Shown: in pieces, positions 1-8,849 of the stretch | Numbering within the stretch: position 1 is the stretch's first letter | Layout: each line of letters opens with the position of its first letter | From: Halomicrobium urmianum | GTDB taxonomy: Archaea > Halobacteriota > Halobacteria > Halobacteriales > Haloarculaceae | Reading direction: 5' to 3' | Length of the DNA: 64,000 nucleotides | Assembly (NCBI RefSeq): GCF_020217425.1 | Contig: NZ_CP084091.1 | Coordinates: 124,001 to 188,000 of the forward strand | The notes under the pieces: model-generated | What the model was told of the DNA's origin: nothing | The model's database searches: none | Seen by the model: only the letters and a program-made list of their open reading frames with translations | Position numbers and translations under genes: made by a program

Positions 1-113
1 TTCAGGTGACGGGCGTGCTTCTCTTACGGAGATACAGTCCACTTAATTCGAAATCCGACTTAGCGATTCAGCCATTCCAGTTTCAGGAATGTATGAATAA
101 AGAACTCGTACTA

Positions 114-258
114 ACAACTACCGTTAGCACAACCGTCAGTAGCCGAGGAACTGTGGCTGGAAGAACAGTTCGGTGATGAATACGAAGCGTACCGTCGCGA
201 GGTCCCACGCTTTGTCGGGCTTCGCTCAATCACGAACCTGTGCGGTTACTCGCAGTAA
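114..258 (+). pseudogene. C-terminal remnant of an isoprenylcysteine methyltransferase-like membrane protein
   Basis: An open frame with no start codon runs to the TAA at 256-258. Its 47 residues include EEQFGDEYEAYRREVPRFVG, which resembles the cytosolic C-terminal tail of the ICMT/PEMT-type small membrane methyltransferases (Glu-x-x-Phe-Gly-x-x-Tyr-x-x-Tyr). A TAA lies just upstream in the same frame, so the membrane-spanning N-terminal part is missing. It is read as a decayed remnant converging on the aminotransferase gene. The family call rests on one short motif. Confidence 0.45.
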
Positions 259-263
259 CGCGG

Positions 264-1268
264 CTACAGAATCTCTTCGAGTGCGGCGACGACTCGATCG
301 TTGTCCTCGGGCCTGGCCGTCGTCACTCGCATGTATCCAGGACCGAGCTGGCTGTCTTCGAGCGGTTTCACGAAGATGTTCCGCTCTCGTAGTTGTGTAG
401 CGACGTCGGTTGCATCGTGCGGGCTGAAATCCGCGAGGAAAAAGTACGTCTCAGTTGTGAACGTTCTGACGCCAAGCGATTCGAGTTCCGTGGCCAGTTG
501 AGTCGTCCACGACCGGAGTCGTTCGATTCGCTTCCGAATCTTCGCCTCGTGCTGAAGCGTCGCGATCGCGGCAGCCTGGCTCGGCCGTGCGAGCGGATAA
601 GCATCGTTGTTTGTGTTCAGGTCTTCGGTGACGGAGGCGGGAAGAACCGCATAGCCAATGCGAAAGCCAGCGAGGCTGTGGGCTTTCGACAACGTCTGGG
701 TCACGAACAGATTGTCGTACTCGGGGACGAGAGGAGCGACTGATTCGCCGACGAAATCGACGAACGCCTCGTCGACTAGAAACCGGGTTTCAGGGTTGGT
801 TTCGAGGAGATCCGGAAGCGGACTCATGTCAAACGCGCCTCCGTTCGGATTGTTCGGATTGACGATAACTGCGAGCGTCGTCTCGTTGGGAAACTCCAGT
901 TCCTGAAGGTCGTACTGAAAGTCTTCGTCTGGTCGAAGCCGGGTTTCGGTGTACTGTTCGGCGATTTCCGTGAATAGCGGGTACGTCGGTGTCAGAAGGT
1001 GGACGTGCTGACCAAATCGATCGAATAGCTGGCGGAGAATGAGCTCGGATCCAGCGTTGACGTGAATGTGTTCGGTCGGGACGCCGAGACGGTCTCCAAG
1101 CAACTCGCGTAACGGTTCAGAGTACGGCTCTGTATAGTGATTACTTCTCGGCAGTTCGTCCGCAGCGGCTTCGATCGCCTCGTCGATCGGGGGCAAAGGG
1201 TTCTCACACAGCAGGAGTTTGACGCCGTCGAAGTCAGCGCCGCCTTTCTCCGTCGTTGAGTCTGTCAT
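264..1268 (-). CDS. hisC: histidinol-phosphate aminotransferase-like PLP enzyme
   Basis: A 334-residue fold-type I aminotransferase of class I/II. It shows the VNPNNPNGG substrate/PLP loop (about residue 136), the DEAFVDF segment carrying the pyridoxal-binding Asp, and the TQTLSKAHSLAGFRIGYA segment whose Lys forms the Schiff base, followed by the conserved Arg. Members transaminate histidinol phosphate or related amino acids in the cytoplasm; HisC and cobalamin-type CobD/CobC relatives are hard to separate by eye. The length is slightly short for HisC (about 350), mainly at the N-terminus. No other histidine or cobalamin gene is nearby, so the substrate is uncertain. It starts with ATG at 1268 and diverges from the methyltransferase gene at 1359. 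Confidence 0.8.
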   Translation of the reverse strand: MTDSTTEKGGADFDGVKLLLCENPLPPIDEAIEAAADELPRSNHYTEPYSEPLRELLGDRLGVPTEHIHVNAGSELILRQLFDRFGQHVHLLTPTYPLFTEIAEQYTETRLRPDEDFQYDLQELEFPNETTLAVIVNPNNPNGGAFDMSPLPDLLETNPETRFLVDEAFVDFVGESVAPLVPEYDNLFVTQTLSKAHSLAGFRIGYAVLPASVTEDLNTNNDAYPLARPSQAAAIATLQHEAKIRKRIERLRSWTTQLATELESLGVRTFTTETYFFLADFSPHDATDVATQLRERNIFVKPLEDSQLGPGYMRVTTARPEDNDRVVAALEEIL

Positions 1269-1358
1269 ACGAGAACGACGGGATGTGTCCGTAACAAGCT
1301 TTCTCGGCTCCGAACTCCATACCCAACGTTGGTAGTGCCACGCAGTCTACGTTCGAGT

Positions 1359-1988
1359 ATGCCGAAATCAGAACCGTTCGAGACCCATACCGACCGATAC
1401 GAAGGGTGGTTCGAGGAACACGACGATGCCTACCAGTCCGAACTGGCTGCTTTGGATCGGCTCGTGCCAGCGACCGGGCGCGGAATCGAGATCGGCGTCG
1501 GGAGCGCGCGGTTCGCCGCCCCGCTGGGAATCGACGTCGGGATCGACCCGGCCGAAGCGATGCTCGAACATGCTCGCGAGCGAGGAGTCAACGTGGTCAG
1601 AGGTGTTGCCGAGCATCTCCCTTTCCAGGACGACACCTTCGATACCGCGCTGATCGTGACGACGATTTGCTTTGTCGACGACATTCCCAGAACGTTGGCC
1701 GAAGCCGATCGAATCCTCTCGCAGTCAGGGGATCTCGTGATCGGCTACATCGACAAGGACAGCCCTGTCGGTCGGATCTACCAAGAAAAGAAAGAGCAGA
1801 ATCCCTTCTATAGGGAGGCGACATTCGTCTCGACCGAAGAACTCCTCAAGGCGCTCGAAGCGGCCGGATTCACTGACTTCGAGTTCGTACAAACGATCTA
1901 TCACTGGCTCGATGAGGTAGACGGCATCGAGCCGATCGAAGAGGGCTATGGCGATGGGTCGTTCGTCGGGATCAAGGCTAGTCGGTAG
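1359..1988 (+). CDS. SAM-dependent class I methyltransferase (Methyltransf_11 type)
   Basis: A 209-residue Rossmann methyltransferase. GIEIGVGSARFAAPLG is motif I (the SAM-binding glycine loop), GIDPAEAML is the acidic loop after beta 2, and HLPFQDDTFDTALIVTTICF is motif IV. The substrate is not apparent; the family includes small-molecule methylases. The ATG at 1359 was chosen because the coding pattern starts there; an upstream in-frame start at 1329 would add ten residues unlike the family. It is divergent from hisC, and the 90-bp gap between them must hold both promoters. Confidence 0.8.
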   Translation: MPKSEPFETHTDRYEGWFEEHDDAYQSELAALDRLVPATGRGIEIGVGSARFAAPLGIDVGIDPAEAMLEHARERGVNVVRGVAEHLPFQDDTFDTALIVTTICFVDDIPRTLAEADRILSQSGDLVIGYIDKDSPVGRIYQEKKEQNPFYREATFVSTEELLKALEAAGFTDFEFVQTIYHWLDEVDGIEPIEEGYGDGSFVGIKASR

Positions 1989-2005
1989 CGGCGGTCGGTC
2001 TCCAC

Positions 2006-2388
2006 TCAGTGTGTATTCGTCCTCGAAGTTTCCATAAGGGACTGTTGCAATCCACGCTGTCCGTGGGTCGGTATCACGATCAAATCGATGCCTGACTGCG
2101 TACTATACTCGACAATCGCCTCGTAGGGGTCACCATGGAGTACCTCCGAGACCACAGTATTGCCACGTTCTGTCGCGCGCTGGGCTGCTTCCTTCACGCT
2201 ATTCGTCCCTTCCTGCTCTAGAGCGTCATCCACATCGTCTTGCATTCCGCTAAGGCTGTCGTGGCTGGTGTCTACGACATTGAGGACGTCGATCGTTGCC
2301 TCGTGTTCGGCGGCTATCTGGAGGCGTAGTCGAGGATCGACCCTGCTGGCTCGCTCCCGTCTGTGGGAAAGAGGATCTGGTCGTACAT
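2006..2388 (-). pseudogene. UspA-family universal stress protein, frameshifted and truncated
   Basis: Reading from the ATG at 2388 gives MYDQILFPTDGSEPA, the canonical UspA N-terminus, but this frame then hits a stop. The homologous continuation (LRLQIAAEHEATIDVLNVVDT, later IDLIVIPTHGQRGL) lies in another frame, so at least one indel separates them. After THGQRGL the protein ends early and lacks the usual GSVTERVVR-like ATP-binding tail. UspA proteins bind nucleotides in stress responses; this copy should be non-functional. An intact paralogue lies at 61916-62335. Confidence 0.8.
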
Positions 2389-2414
2389 AGGATGGACTGA
2401 GGGAAGAATGGGCG

Positions 2415-2702
2415 TTACTGACCCTCGGTAGTGATATCCAACGCCCCTTCTTCTGCCGTTTGGGCCTCACGCCACCAGACGAGCTCGAACTCGATACTCT
2501 GTTTTGACTCGGTATCTCCTTCAGACCAGTCCGACTCCCCTTCCAGTTTGAACGTCACCGGGTTCGTCGGGTCCAACTGAACCTGCTGCCCACCGAGTTC
2601 GAGCGTCACAGCGTCGTCGCCGTCGAGTTGCTCGGCGAGTTTGCGGAGGTACGATACAATTTCGGACCGCGTTTTCTCGGCTTCTGTTTCGAGTTCTCCC
2701 AT
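2415..2702 (-). CDS. amphi-Trp domain protein
   Basis: A 95-residue acidic protein. It starts with an amphipathic helix (MGELETEAEKTRSEIVSYLR) and continues with a compact beta-rich region containing VTFKLEGESD and the paired-Trp ELVWWRE segment that gives the amphi-Trp family its name. These small proteins are common in haloarchaea and have no established function. The gene sits directly upstream of the decayed UspA gene on the same strand (27 bp apart), so the two may once have been co-transcribed. Confidence 0.75.
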   Translation of the reverse strand: MGELETEAEKTRSEIVSYLRKLAEQLDGDDAVTLELGGQQVQLDPTNPVTFKLEGESDWSEGDTESKQSIEFELVWWREAQTAEEGALDITTEGQ

Positions 2703-3801
2703 ACGTACGGATACGCGGGAAGTCCCGATAAACGAAAGGGGACATTCTCTATTCGGAGGAATCGCTCACCGGTGCCAGATCAGAGATACGCTGCATAAGC
2801 CAGGTTGATGAGGCGTTTCAGTTTTCTTACCAACCAACAGTCTCAACGCGTATGCATTGAGAGCCTCAGTCTCAACTTCTCATCTTCACAAGTTAATATA
2901 GCATAATGGGATTTATACATGGGGTCGGTGCTAGTTAATGGCCAGTAGAACCGTTCTACCGCAGGGATACAGGGTATACCGACCCTAACTTTGATGGTCG
3001 TGATTATCTCGGTAATCACGACCACTTTGATACGTCCCGGCGCCATCGGGGAAGCACGAATGCTGCAACTGCCTCACGACAGCACTTCCTATAGGGTAGA
3101 GACGTCGAGACTGCCCTCGCAGTACTGTTGAGGGTTGGTCATTAGCTGACTGAGTGCTGTCGCTCAACGACCTTCGAGCGCTCCCCCTAGAACGAGGGGA
3201 AAGGCCGCGGTGGCAACGACGGGAACTATCGACGCATCGGGTAAACTCGAGCGGTTCTCCGAGTGGGCCGCCAGCGACCGTGGTGACGACAACTGGGCCG
3301 GGGTCATCCCCCGACGACGTCGACCGAGTGCCGATCGTCAACGATCTCAATGAACGAGTATCTCGGGAGTACGCTCGGCATTTCAGCTGGAGATAGAGGA
3401 CTCAAGCAGAATACGGTATAAACCAATTACCGCAATATCTCCGCGAGGGGGTGCCCACAACAACTAGGTTGGATTTGAGTTGATAGGATTAGCGGCTTCA
3501 CAGAAATCCATTCTGTCGGCGGGAGGCCCTTTCTGACACCGGTGCTGGATGCCCCTGCTTTCTTTAGCCTCGATGGAATAGCTGACCATCCTTCGGACAC
3601 TAGCGAGGAAGAAATTCCTATCCCGAAGGGGTCAGTGACACCACAGGGACGCCCACATGAGCCGACGATCGAGAAGACTCTCGCTGTAGGCGGAGAGAAC
3701 CACCTAAAAGAACCGTGCCCTGAAGAACTGCTTAGCACTGATGGGGATAGTCGTTATATAGTGTCGAGCTCTTCTACTAGTGTCGATCCTTTTCTATGGA
3801 G
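2703..3801. other. gene-poor stretch of about 1.1 kb
   Basis: No reading frame here has a convincing family signature or start context. Short frames exist on both strands (about 80-100 residues around 3150-3400 and 3430-3800), but their compositions, rich in Ser, Pro and Gly, look non-coding. The one clear structure is a perfect 12-bp inverted repeat at 2995-3024. Confidence 0.5.
2995..3024. repeat. perfect 12-bp inverted repeat with 6-nt loop
   Basis: The arms TGGTCGTGATTA (2995-3006) and TAATCACGACCA (3013-3024) pair without mismatch around tctcgg. No T-run follows on either strand, so it is not a typical terminator. It could be an operator, a transposon-derived hairpin or an RNA structure. 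It lies in a gene-poor stretch. Confidence 0.7.
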
Positions 3802-4533
3802 TTAGAGCTCGGTTGCGAACTTTTGGATGAATGGTTCGATGATGGCGTTGTGGTACTCAAAGATGTTATCGACTGGGTGAAGGGCTTCATCTGTATCGGT
3901 TTCGAATCGCAGATACGTATCTGTGAAGGAGTACGTCGCTGACTGGTGTTGCGGGTCGTATCCTTGGAGAGCCTGGTCTTGATCAAGCTGGTTTGGGTTG
4001 ATCGAGATCAGTACCGTGTCGTTCGTGTCATCATAATCTAGTGTGAATCCCTTGAGAGACGCGTGAACGGCGGCATTCCGTATCCCACGGAGATAGGTGA
4101 ATCGCGTCATCACTTCATCACATGCCTGATTCCACGGTTGCTTTCCGGTCTGGGTGGAGTTATCCCACCGAGACAATGCCGGACTCATTGGTGGATGGAG
4201 AAAAACATCAGTAGGGGATGATTGTACTGCGGTTGCGAGGCAAACCTTCATTACTTCAATTGTTCTGTAGATGGCAGACAAGTACCGCGAAAGAAGCATT
4301 TGCGCATGGAATCGTGGTTGATTAACTTTGCCTGATGGGACCATGTAGTAATAGTGGTCAGTCGCGGCGGTACTGACTTGTTTGAAATTCGCCTCAAGAA
4401 TCTCGTATTCTTTGCGAAGAATATAGATTGCACCGAAGAATGCGTCTCGTCCGCACCCTTTGAGCGAGTTATTACGGTATGTATCGTCAGTATATCGGTT
4501 ATAGACTGAAGATACTGACGGAGTATATGTCAT
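3802..4533 (-). CDS. hypothetical protein with a HEPN-like Rx4H motif
   Basis: A 243-residue, probably largely helical protein not matched to a named family. Visible features are two long helical segments (FFGAIYILRKEYEILEANF and the FHAQMLLSRYLSAIYRTIEV stretch) and, near residue 165, RFTYLRGIRNAAVHAS. The RNAAVH string fits the R-N-x3-H pattern of HEPN ribonucleases and their inactive relatives. Such proteins are often toxins or defence effectors, but no partner gene is adjacent. Base composition is lower in GC than in the surrounding genes. The reading frame looks genuine; the HEPN link is tentative. Confidence 0.55.
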   Translation of the reverse strand: MTYTPSVSSVYNRYTDDTYRNNSLKGCGRDAFFGAIYILRKEYEILEANFKQVSTAATDHYYYMVPSGKVNQPRFHAQMLLSRYLSAIYRTIEVMKVCLATAVQSSPTDVFLHPPMSPALSRWDNSTQTGKQPWNQACDEVMTRFTYLRGIRNAAVHASLKGFTLDYDDTNDTVLISINPNQLDQDQALQGYDPQHQSATYSFTDTYLRFETDTDEALHPVDNIFEYHNAIIEPFIQKFATEL

Positions 4534-4612
4534 CGCCTACATACGCACAGGAAACGCTCAAAAGGATTTGGACTTCTGAATACGTGGGAGAAACACCAGA
4601 TGCTAAGCCGGA

Positions 4613-4744
4613 TTACTCAGAGGCGAGGGCGCGTTCGAGCTCGTCGCCGATCTGCTCGTAGAACTCCGCAGTGCTCATCTCCTCGTGAGCGCCGTCCGGA
4701 AGGGAACGCGTCTGGTTCCCATCCGACTCAGACTGCCGTTGCAT
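4613..4744 (-). CDS. small acidic hypothetical protein
   Basis: A 43-residue frame starting with ATG at 4744 and ending in an acidic amphipathic helix (STAEFYEQIGDELERALASE). The composition is typical of haloarchaeal small proteins and the end is well formed, but nothing else supports it. A longer in-frame start at 4843 exists. The function is unknown. Confidence 0.35.
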   Translation of the reverse strand: MQRQSESDGNQTRSLPDGAHEEMSTAEFYEQIGDELERALASE

Positions 4745-4926
4745 ACCTACTCGTAGACGGTATTCGTTGGTAAGTCTTTGGGTCATGGTAGTCACCGGAG
4801 AAGCACTGCTCCTCCACCTATCGAGGAAGCCAAAAACCGTCACGAATAGTGATAGTGTTCGGACAATTCACGAGAAACACGGTGTGATCAGCCGAGTGCT
4901 GTCGCGTGGTCGCCGCCTGTTCGTAC

Positions 4927-5736
4927 TTAGGGAAGCCGACCGTCGGGACGGGGAACGAGGCCACCCTTGATCTCCAGATCGACGCGCCGGAGATGCTTGC
5001 ACCGATCAGCGGTATCGGGGCAGGAACACTCGCCCGACACTACGTCGACGTCATAGTAGCTATCCGACGCGGAGTGAACCTCGTAGATGCCACCCTTTTC
5101 GAGCAACGAGACGTCCATGTCCTCTGTCTTTGCTCGTTCTGTCCTGGGCTCGTCGTCACTCGTGACTGTAAAGAGGTTCCCCGCTTCACCGGATGAGTGC
5201 TCGTTGTCGACTGTCGCTGGAACTACTCCACCATCAGTAACCGCATCAGGCTCGTTCTCGACGTCGACGGACGACCAGCGAGTGTCACTGACCAAGACGT
5301 CGCCGTCGTGACGAACAGCGGACAGGGGGCCAACTGAGAGGGGCTCCACCAACCGAAGGACGTCCCAGGGGGAAGCTGTCTCAGGGAGCGCAATCGTGAA
5401 CTGATGCTCGTCGGTCCGCTGGATCGTATAGCGGCCGTTTGGAAAGGTATCCGTGATGAACGCGGCAACCCGATGCGCAGTGAGTCCGGTCATGGCCCGA
5501 CTCTGGGCTCGCTCGAGGCGATCACGGGACCGATCGGAGAGCGGCCCCTCCTGGTCGAGTATCGCGACCGTCCCAACCCGACATGCCGAACACCCGAAGT
5601 AGATCGTCTGGCGATTCGGCGACGACTCCTGACTGCGCCGTTCGAGTGCGTCACCACAGACAGGACAGCTGTCGATCTCGTCGGGGAACTGGTTGACCGT
5701 CTCTGTACTATCACGAGTGGAATGTTCTGTCGACAT
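4927..5736 (-). CDS. SWIM zinc-finger protein with N-terminal zinc ribbon
   Basis: A 269-residue protein. The N-terminus has one Cys pair (CPVCGD, about residue 24) and a second (CSAC, about residue 49) that together make a zinc ribbon. The C-terminus carries the SWIM pattern: YDVDVVSGECSCPD followed by DRCKH, that is C-x-C-x(n)-C-x-H. SWIM fingers bind DNA or proteins and recur in haloarchaeal plasmid-borne genes. The middle (about 85-190) has no motif I recognise. Upstream lies the ArdC-like gene on the same strand, and the set looks like accessory plasmid cargo. A second SWIM protein lies at 18921-19730. Confidence 0.7.
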   Translation of the reverse strand: MSTEHSTRDSTETVNQFPDEIDSCPVCGDALERRSQESSPNRQTIYFGCSACRVGTVAILDQEGPLSDRSRDRLERAQSRAMTGLTAHRVAAFITDTFPNGRYTIQRTDEHQFTIALPETASPWDVLRLVEPLSVGPLSAVRHDGDVLVSDTRWSSVDVENEPDAVTDGGVVPATVDNEHSSGEAGNLFTVTSDDEPRTERAKTEDMDVSLLEKGGIYEVHSASDSYYDVDVVSGECSCPDTADRCKHLRRVDLEIKGGLVPRPDGRLP

Positions 5737-5879
5737 CAGTAATCAGAAGTGCGCTGTATACTGCGCCCTTCGCCCATTGAGGGCAGATAAACTATCGCGA
5801 GCGGAGGAGCAGGCAGGTGAAAAGGAAAGTTCGCCTCTATGCTTAACCAATAGAAGCGAGTATCGTATCCTGGTGTTGG

Positions 5880-6836
5880 TTAAGCTATGGAGGTATCGCC
5901 CTCGCCCTCGAGAACCTCAATGAGTTCCCGGACCGTCCGGCTGATCCTGTCGAGTCGATCACGAACGATTTCCGGATCGTCCGACTCCCACGCAGCCAGG
6001 TAGAACGCCGATCCACTAGTGTCGAGCCCGCAGTACCGACCGACGACGTACGCAACGGCTTCAGCCTCGACTTCGCGTTTCGACCGCTCGGTGTCGTCGT
6101 CGACGTCGAAGTGCAACAGGGCATGTGCGTATTCGTGGATGAGCGTCCGGGCGAGGTCGGCCTCGTTCGCTCGGTCGCGGACTTCCACGATTGGCTGGGC
6201 GTCAATGAGACTGAGCTGCTCACAGACGCCTCTGGCGGCGCCGTGAGTCCATTCCTCCTGGGGGACAATACGAACGGTCACGTCCAGCTCGTCAGCGGCG
6301 TCAATGAGCCGTGGGACGAGATCGTCAGAATCACCGGTCGCTTCCCGGTCAAGATCCGGGAGTGGTTCGCCCTCGGTCTGGGAAACGTCGAACACTGGCG
6401 CGGGTTTGAACCCGACGAGGCCTTTCGACCACTCTTCGGGCGGCGTCTCATCGTACTCACAGTCACTCTCCTCGTGGTAGCTCGGGGAATTCTCGCACTC
6501 CGGGCACTGCTTAGTGATGATCGGCGCCCAGATCCAGATGGCCGACTCGCCTTCCTGGACGTGGCGGTCAAACTCCTCTTGCCACGTCCGATAGCCGGCG
6601 ACCTTCGTTGCCTCGGGACACTGGCACTTGATCAGGAGCGTGTTCCGATACGAATAGTCGTGGAACCGACTCTGGACGTCGAGCCATTCTTGGAACTCGT
6701 CACTGGCCTGTGCGTCGTCGACGCCGGCGACGAGCTCGTCGATCCACTGTTCGATTGTGCTGTGCATCTCCTCGGATCGCGTGTCGGTCTGCTCGAAGGA
6801 GACCGACGAGTCACTGATCGTAGACATCGTATACAC
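5880..6836 (-). CDS. ArdC-like antirestriction protein with metallopeptidase domain
   Basis: A 318-residue protein. The N-terminal domain has the ArdC-type ssDNA-binding signature: FHDYSYRNTLLIKCQ, then VAGYRTWQEEFDRHVQEGES and AIWIWAP (about 58-105). A four-Cys/His insertion follows (CPECENSPSYHEESDC). The C-terminal half has a zinc metallopeptidase motif HEYAHALLH (about residue 237) with a downstream EVEAEAVAYVV helix giving the third ligand, as in ImmA/IrrE-like proteases. Plasmid ArdC proteins protect incoming DNA from restriction; the role here is inferred. Starts at 6836 and 6827 (MSTISD) are both possible. Confidence 0.75.
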   Translation of the reverse strand: MYTMSTISDSSVSFEQTDTRSEEMHSTIEQWIDELVAGVDDAQASDEFQEWLDVQSRFHDYSYRNTLLIKCQCPEATKVAGYRTWQEEFDRHVQEGESAIWIWAPIITKQCPECENSPSYHEESDCEYDETPPEEWSKGLVGFKPAPVFDVSQTEGEPLPDLDREATGDSDDLVPRLIDAADELDVTVRIVPQEEWTHGAARGVCEQLSLIDAQPIVEVRDRANEADLARTLIHEYAHALLHFDVDDDTERSKREVEAEAVAYVVGRYCGLDTSGSAFYLAAWESDDPEIVRDRLDRISRTVRELIEVLEGEGDTSIA

Positions 6837-7048
6837 CGAATTGAGTTCACCGCGACTACGTCTGTTCAGACCGCGCCGCGCCCCTCAGAGGCGTTCAAAA
6901 AACAGAACGCGTGGGACGCCGGTGGGAAGTGGACACTTTGCTCGGCAGTGGCAAAGCAGAGGGCGTGTGGGAAGGTCGATTTGCTGCAGCTGGTGGCTAC
7001 CTGTTCACGAAGGGAACGTATTTTCCCGTAACGGTGGACCGCTGGGGT

Positions 7049-7474
7049 ATGGAGATTGGGCTAGTAAGCTGCACGAAGGCAAAGGCGGACTCGGCGTCGA
7101 CGCCACGGGAACTCTACAATCCCTCCGCACTGTTCCGGAAGGCCCGGAAGTACGTCGAGGAGAACCACGACGAATGGTACGTGCTTTCGGCGAAGCACCA
7201 TGTTCTCGATCCAGACGGCTCGCCGATCGAACCCTACGACGAGACGCTGAACAATGCTGGCGTCGAAGAGCGACGGGAGTGGAGTCAAACCGTTGTCGAA
7301 CAGCTCCGGGAACATAGCCTGCTCGCAGCGGAGAACACTCTCGTTATTCACACGGGGAAGTCATACTACGAGACGCTCCTGCCGCTACTCAACGACGAGC
7401 CCGTCGACGTCGAGATTCCGACCGAGGGACTACGGATGGGCGAGACACTGTCGTGGTACAATGAACGAATCTAG
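7049..7474 (+). CDS. DUF6884-like protein
   Basis: A 141-residue cytoplasmic protein beginning MEIGLVSCTKAKAD, with the conserved ARELYNPSALFRKARKYVE-like helix, WYVLSAKHHVLDPD and IEPYDETL. This pattern matches the DUF6884 family as I remember it; the family has no proven activity, and some members lie near restriction or phage genes. The ATG at 7049 was chosen because the conserved block starts immediately after it; upstream in-frame sequence from 6911 is unlike the family. It is divergent from the ArdC-like gene. Confidence 0.7.
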   Translation: MEIGLVSCTKAKADSASTPRELYNPSALFRKARKYVEENHDEWYVLSAKHHVLDPDGSPIEPYDETLNNAGVEERREWSQTVVEQLREHSLLAAENTLVIHTGKSYYETLLPLLNDEPVDVEIPTEGLRMGETLSWYNERI

Positions 7475-7666
7475 GTTCTATCCTGTCGATTAGCTCGGAG
7501 GAGAGATCCCGCACGTCCCTGTTACCACGGCTTTTGGTCGCTTCGAACAATCAACGAAGCCATGAACGGCAGGAGAGTTCAATGAAGAACGTCGTCTAGA
7601 TCTACATCCGACTCCCGTCCCTTCGATGAATCTGGACCGCTATCCTGACCCGCGTAGTAATCCTAC

Positions 7667-8509
7667 CTAGTTCGATCGGATCTCACGCAACGTCTCAGCG
7701 ACGTATACTCGCCCGCCGTTGTCCCAGTACTTGTTCAGCAACCAGAGTGGTTTATCGACTTGAACTGGGACGAGGCCATTCCGCTGACAGACGAGGTGCC
7801 AGAATCTTCTCAGCGTCTCTCTATCGGCTTCCTCGTATGGATCAAACGTACTCTCGTCCCCGCGGAGCCGATTCGTCATCCCGACGATGTGGTAATCGAC
7901 GGGGATGTGTACTTCCTCAATCCGTTCGAGTTCGTGTACTTCCTCATGCATCAAGCGAAGCCAGAGCGGCCGAATCTTCTCACCACTGAGAGCAGGGAAG
8001 TCGTTCGCCTCGACGGCCTGTTCTATCGCCGGGGCATCGAAGCTGCCTGTTGTGGTCGTCGCTGACGAAGCGTTCGGCTCCGAGAGGAGGTCCCGTGGAT
8101 CGCTGTCCCAGTACTCGTATAGCGCCTTCGCGTTCCGATACCACCAGTCCGGATCGCGACTATTCATGAGATCGAGTGACTGAAACAGCTCGTCGAGTTC
8201 GTCTCTGCGGTCGTCGTCGACGAGTTGCTCCGGATGATACACCCACTGGTGTCGCTGATAGAGATCTGCACAGACGTGCCACAGACCGTCGGTCCCGTCC
8301 GTCTTCTTGCTCTCACCGGACTCGTTGTGGATGTGGTTCGTGACACAGGTCAGCGTGAGAAACAGGGCAAGGTTTCGACCCTCCAGCTCTAACTCCTCCA
8401 GCACTTCATATTCAGGGAGACGATGATCGGCGAAAAATCGCTGTCTAGCGTTGTAGTCACTCATAATCCTGGGGAGGAGGTCATCGAGCTCGGAGGGATC
8501 AGTGATCAT
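7667..8509 (-). CDS. hypothetical protein, helical, about 280 residues
   Basis: The protein is not recognised. It is a soluble, Trp- and acidic-rich helical protein with a Cys/His-containing segment (LTLTCVTNHIHNES, about residue 55) and a conserved-looking C-terminus (WHLVCQRNGLVPVQVDKPLWLL). The coding pattern is strong across the frame. It stands alone, with 190 bp before it and an IS-end-like sequence after its start. No function can be given. Confidence 0.6.
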   Translation of the reverse strand: MITDPSELDDLLPRIMSDYNARQRFFADHRLPEYEVLEELELEGRNLALFLTLTCVTNHIHNESGESKKTDGTDGLWHVCADLYQRHQWVYHPEQLVDDDRRDELDELFQSLDLMNSRDPDWWYRNAKALYEYWDSDPRDLLSEPNASSATTTTGSFDAPAIEQAVEANDFPALSGEKIRPLWLRLMHEEVHELERIEEVHIPVDYHIVGMTNRLRGDESTFDPYEEADRETLRRFWHLVCQRNGLVPVQVDKPLWLLNKYWDNGGRVYVAETLREIRSN

Positions 8510-8564
8510 AGTCTAGCAAGCGCTGTGTAATTCCACCGTCCTGCGGCATCAAGGTCGGGGAAAA

Positions 8565-8585
8565 GGCCTCTGTTGAAACCCTTGG
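8565..8585. repeat. solitary IS-end-like sequence
   Basis: GGCCTCTGTTGAAACCCTTGG shares the TGTTGAAACCCT core with inverted-repeat ends at 45867 and 46536 and with the sequence at 60051 beside an IS5-type transposase. No partner end or transposase is found close by, so it is read as the scar of a lost or decayed element. Confidence 0.45.
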
Positions 8586-8677
8586 AAATTGATGGGTTCT
8601 GCCCCTATGGTGGTCAGTACATGAAATAGCTGTATCAAGCTGTGGCTATCCCAATCAGTGAAAATTGTGGAATCGCA

Positions 8678-8686
8678 CTTATTAGG
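8678..8686 (+). promoter_or_regulatory. TATA box before small gene at 8706
   Basis: CTTATTAGG is centred about 24 nt before the ATG at 8706, the spacing expected for a leaderless haloarchaeal transcript. Confidence 0.4.
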
Positions 8687-8705
8687 TGATGACCAACAGC
8701 AAACT

Positions 8706-8849
8706 ATGAATAGCTGTGAAGAGCGAACTGTTAGAGATATAAAATCACATCTTGAGCTATCGCTATCAAGTGATGATAGTGACACACAAAAGTATCATAT
8801 TCGGGAATCGCTCCAATTATTGGAAAGGTTACTTGAAGGAGATGGTTAA
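8706..8849 (+). CDS. small hypothetical protein (47 aa)
   Basis: The frame reads MNSCEERTVRDIKSHLELSL and ends in a heptad-like helix (YHIRESLQLLERLLEGDG). The amphipathic helices, well-placed TATA box and clean stop support a real gene. Its AT-rich codon choice resembles the next gene but not the flanking GC-rich ones. It may be a regulator or antitoxin-sized peptide; the function is unknown. Confidence 0.45.
   Translation: MNSCEERTVRDIKSHLELSLSSDDSDTQKYHIRESLQLLERLLEGDG

Noticed and set aside
3427-3805. Two overlapping short frames on opposite strands as genes
   Set aside because: Both are Ser/Pro/Gly-rich without start context or family signal.
6111-7031. Plus-strand open frame of about 306 residues
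   Set aside because: It is antisense to the ArdC-like gene, whose zinc-protease motif and family blocks are clear.
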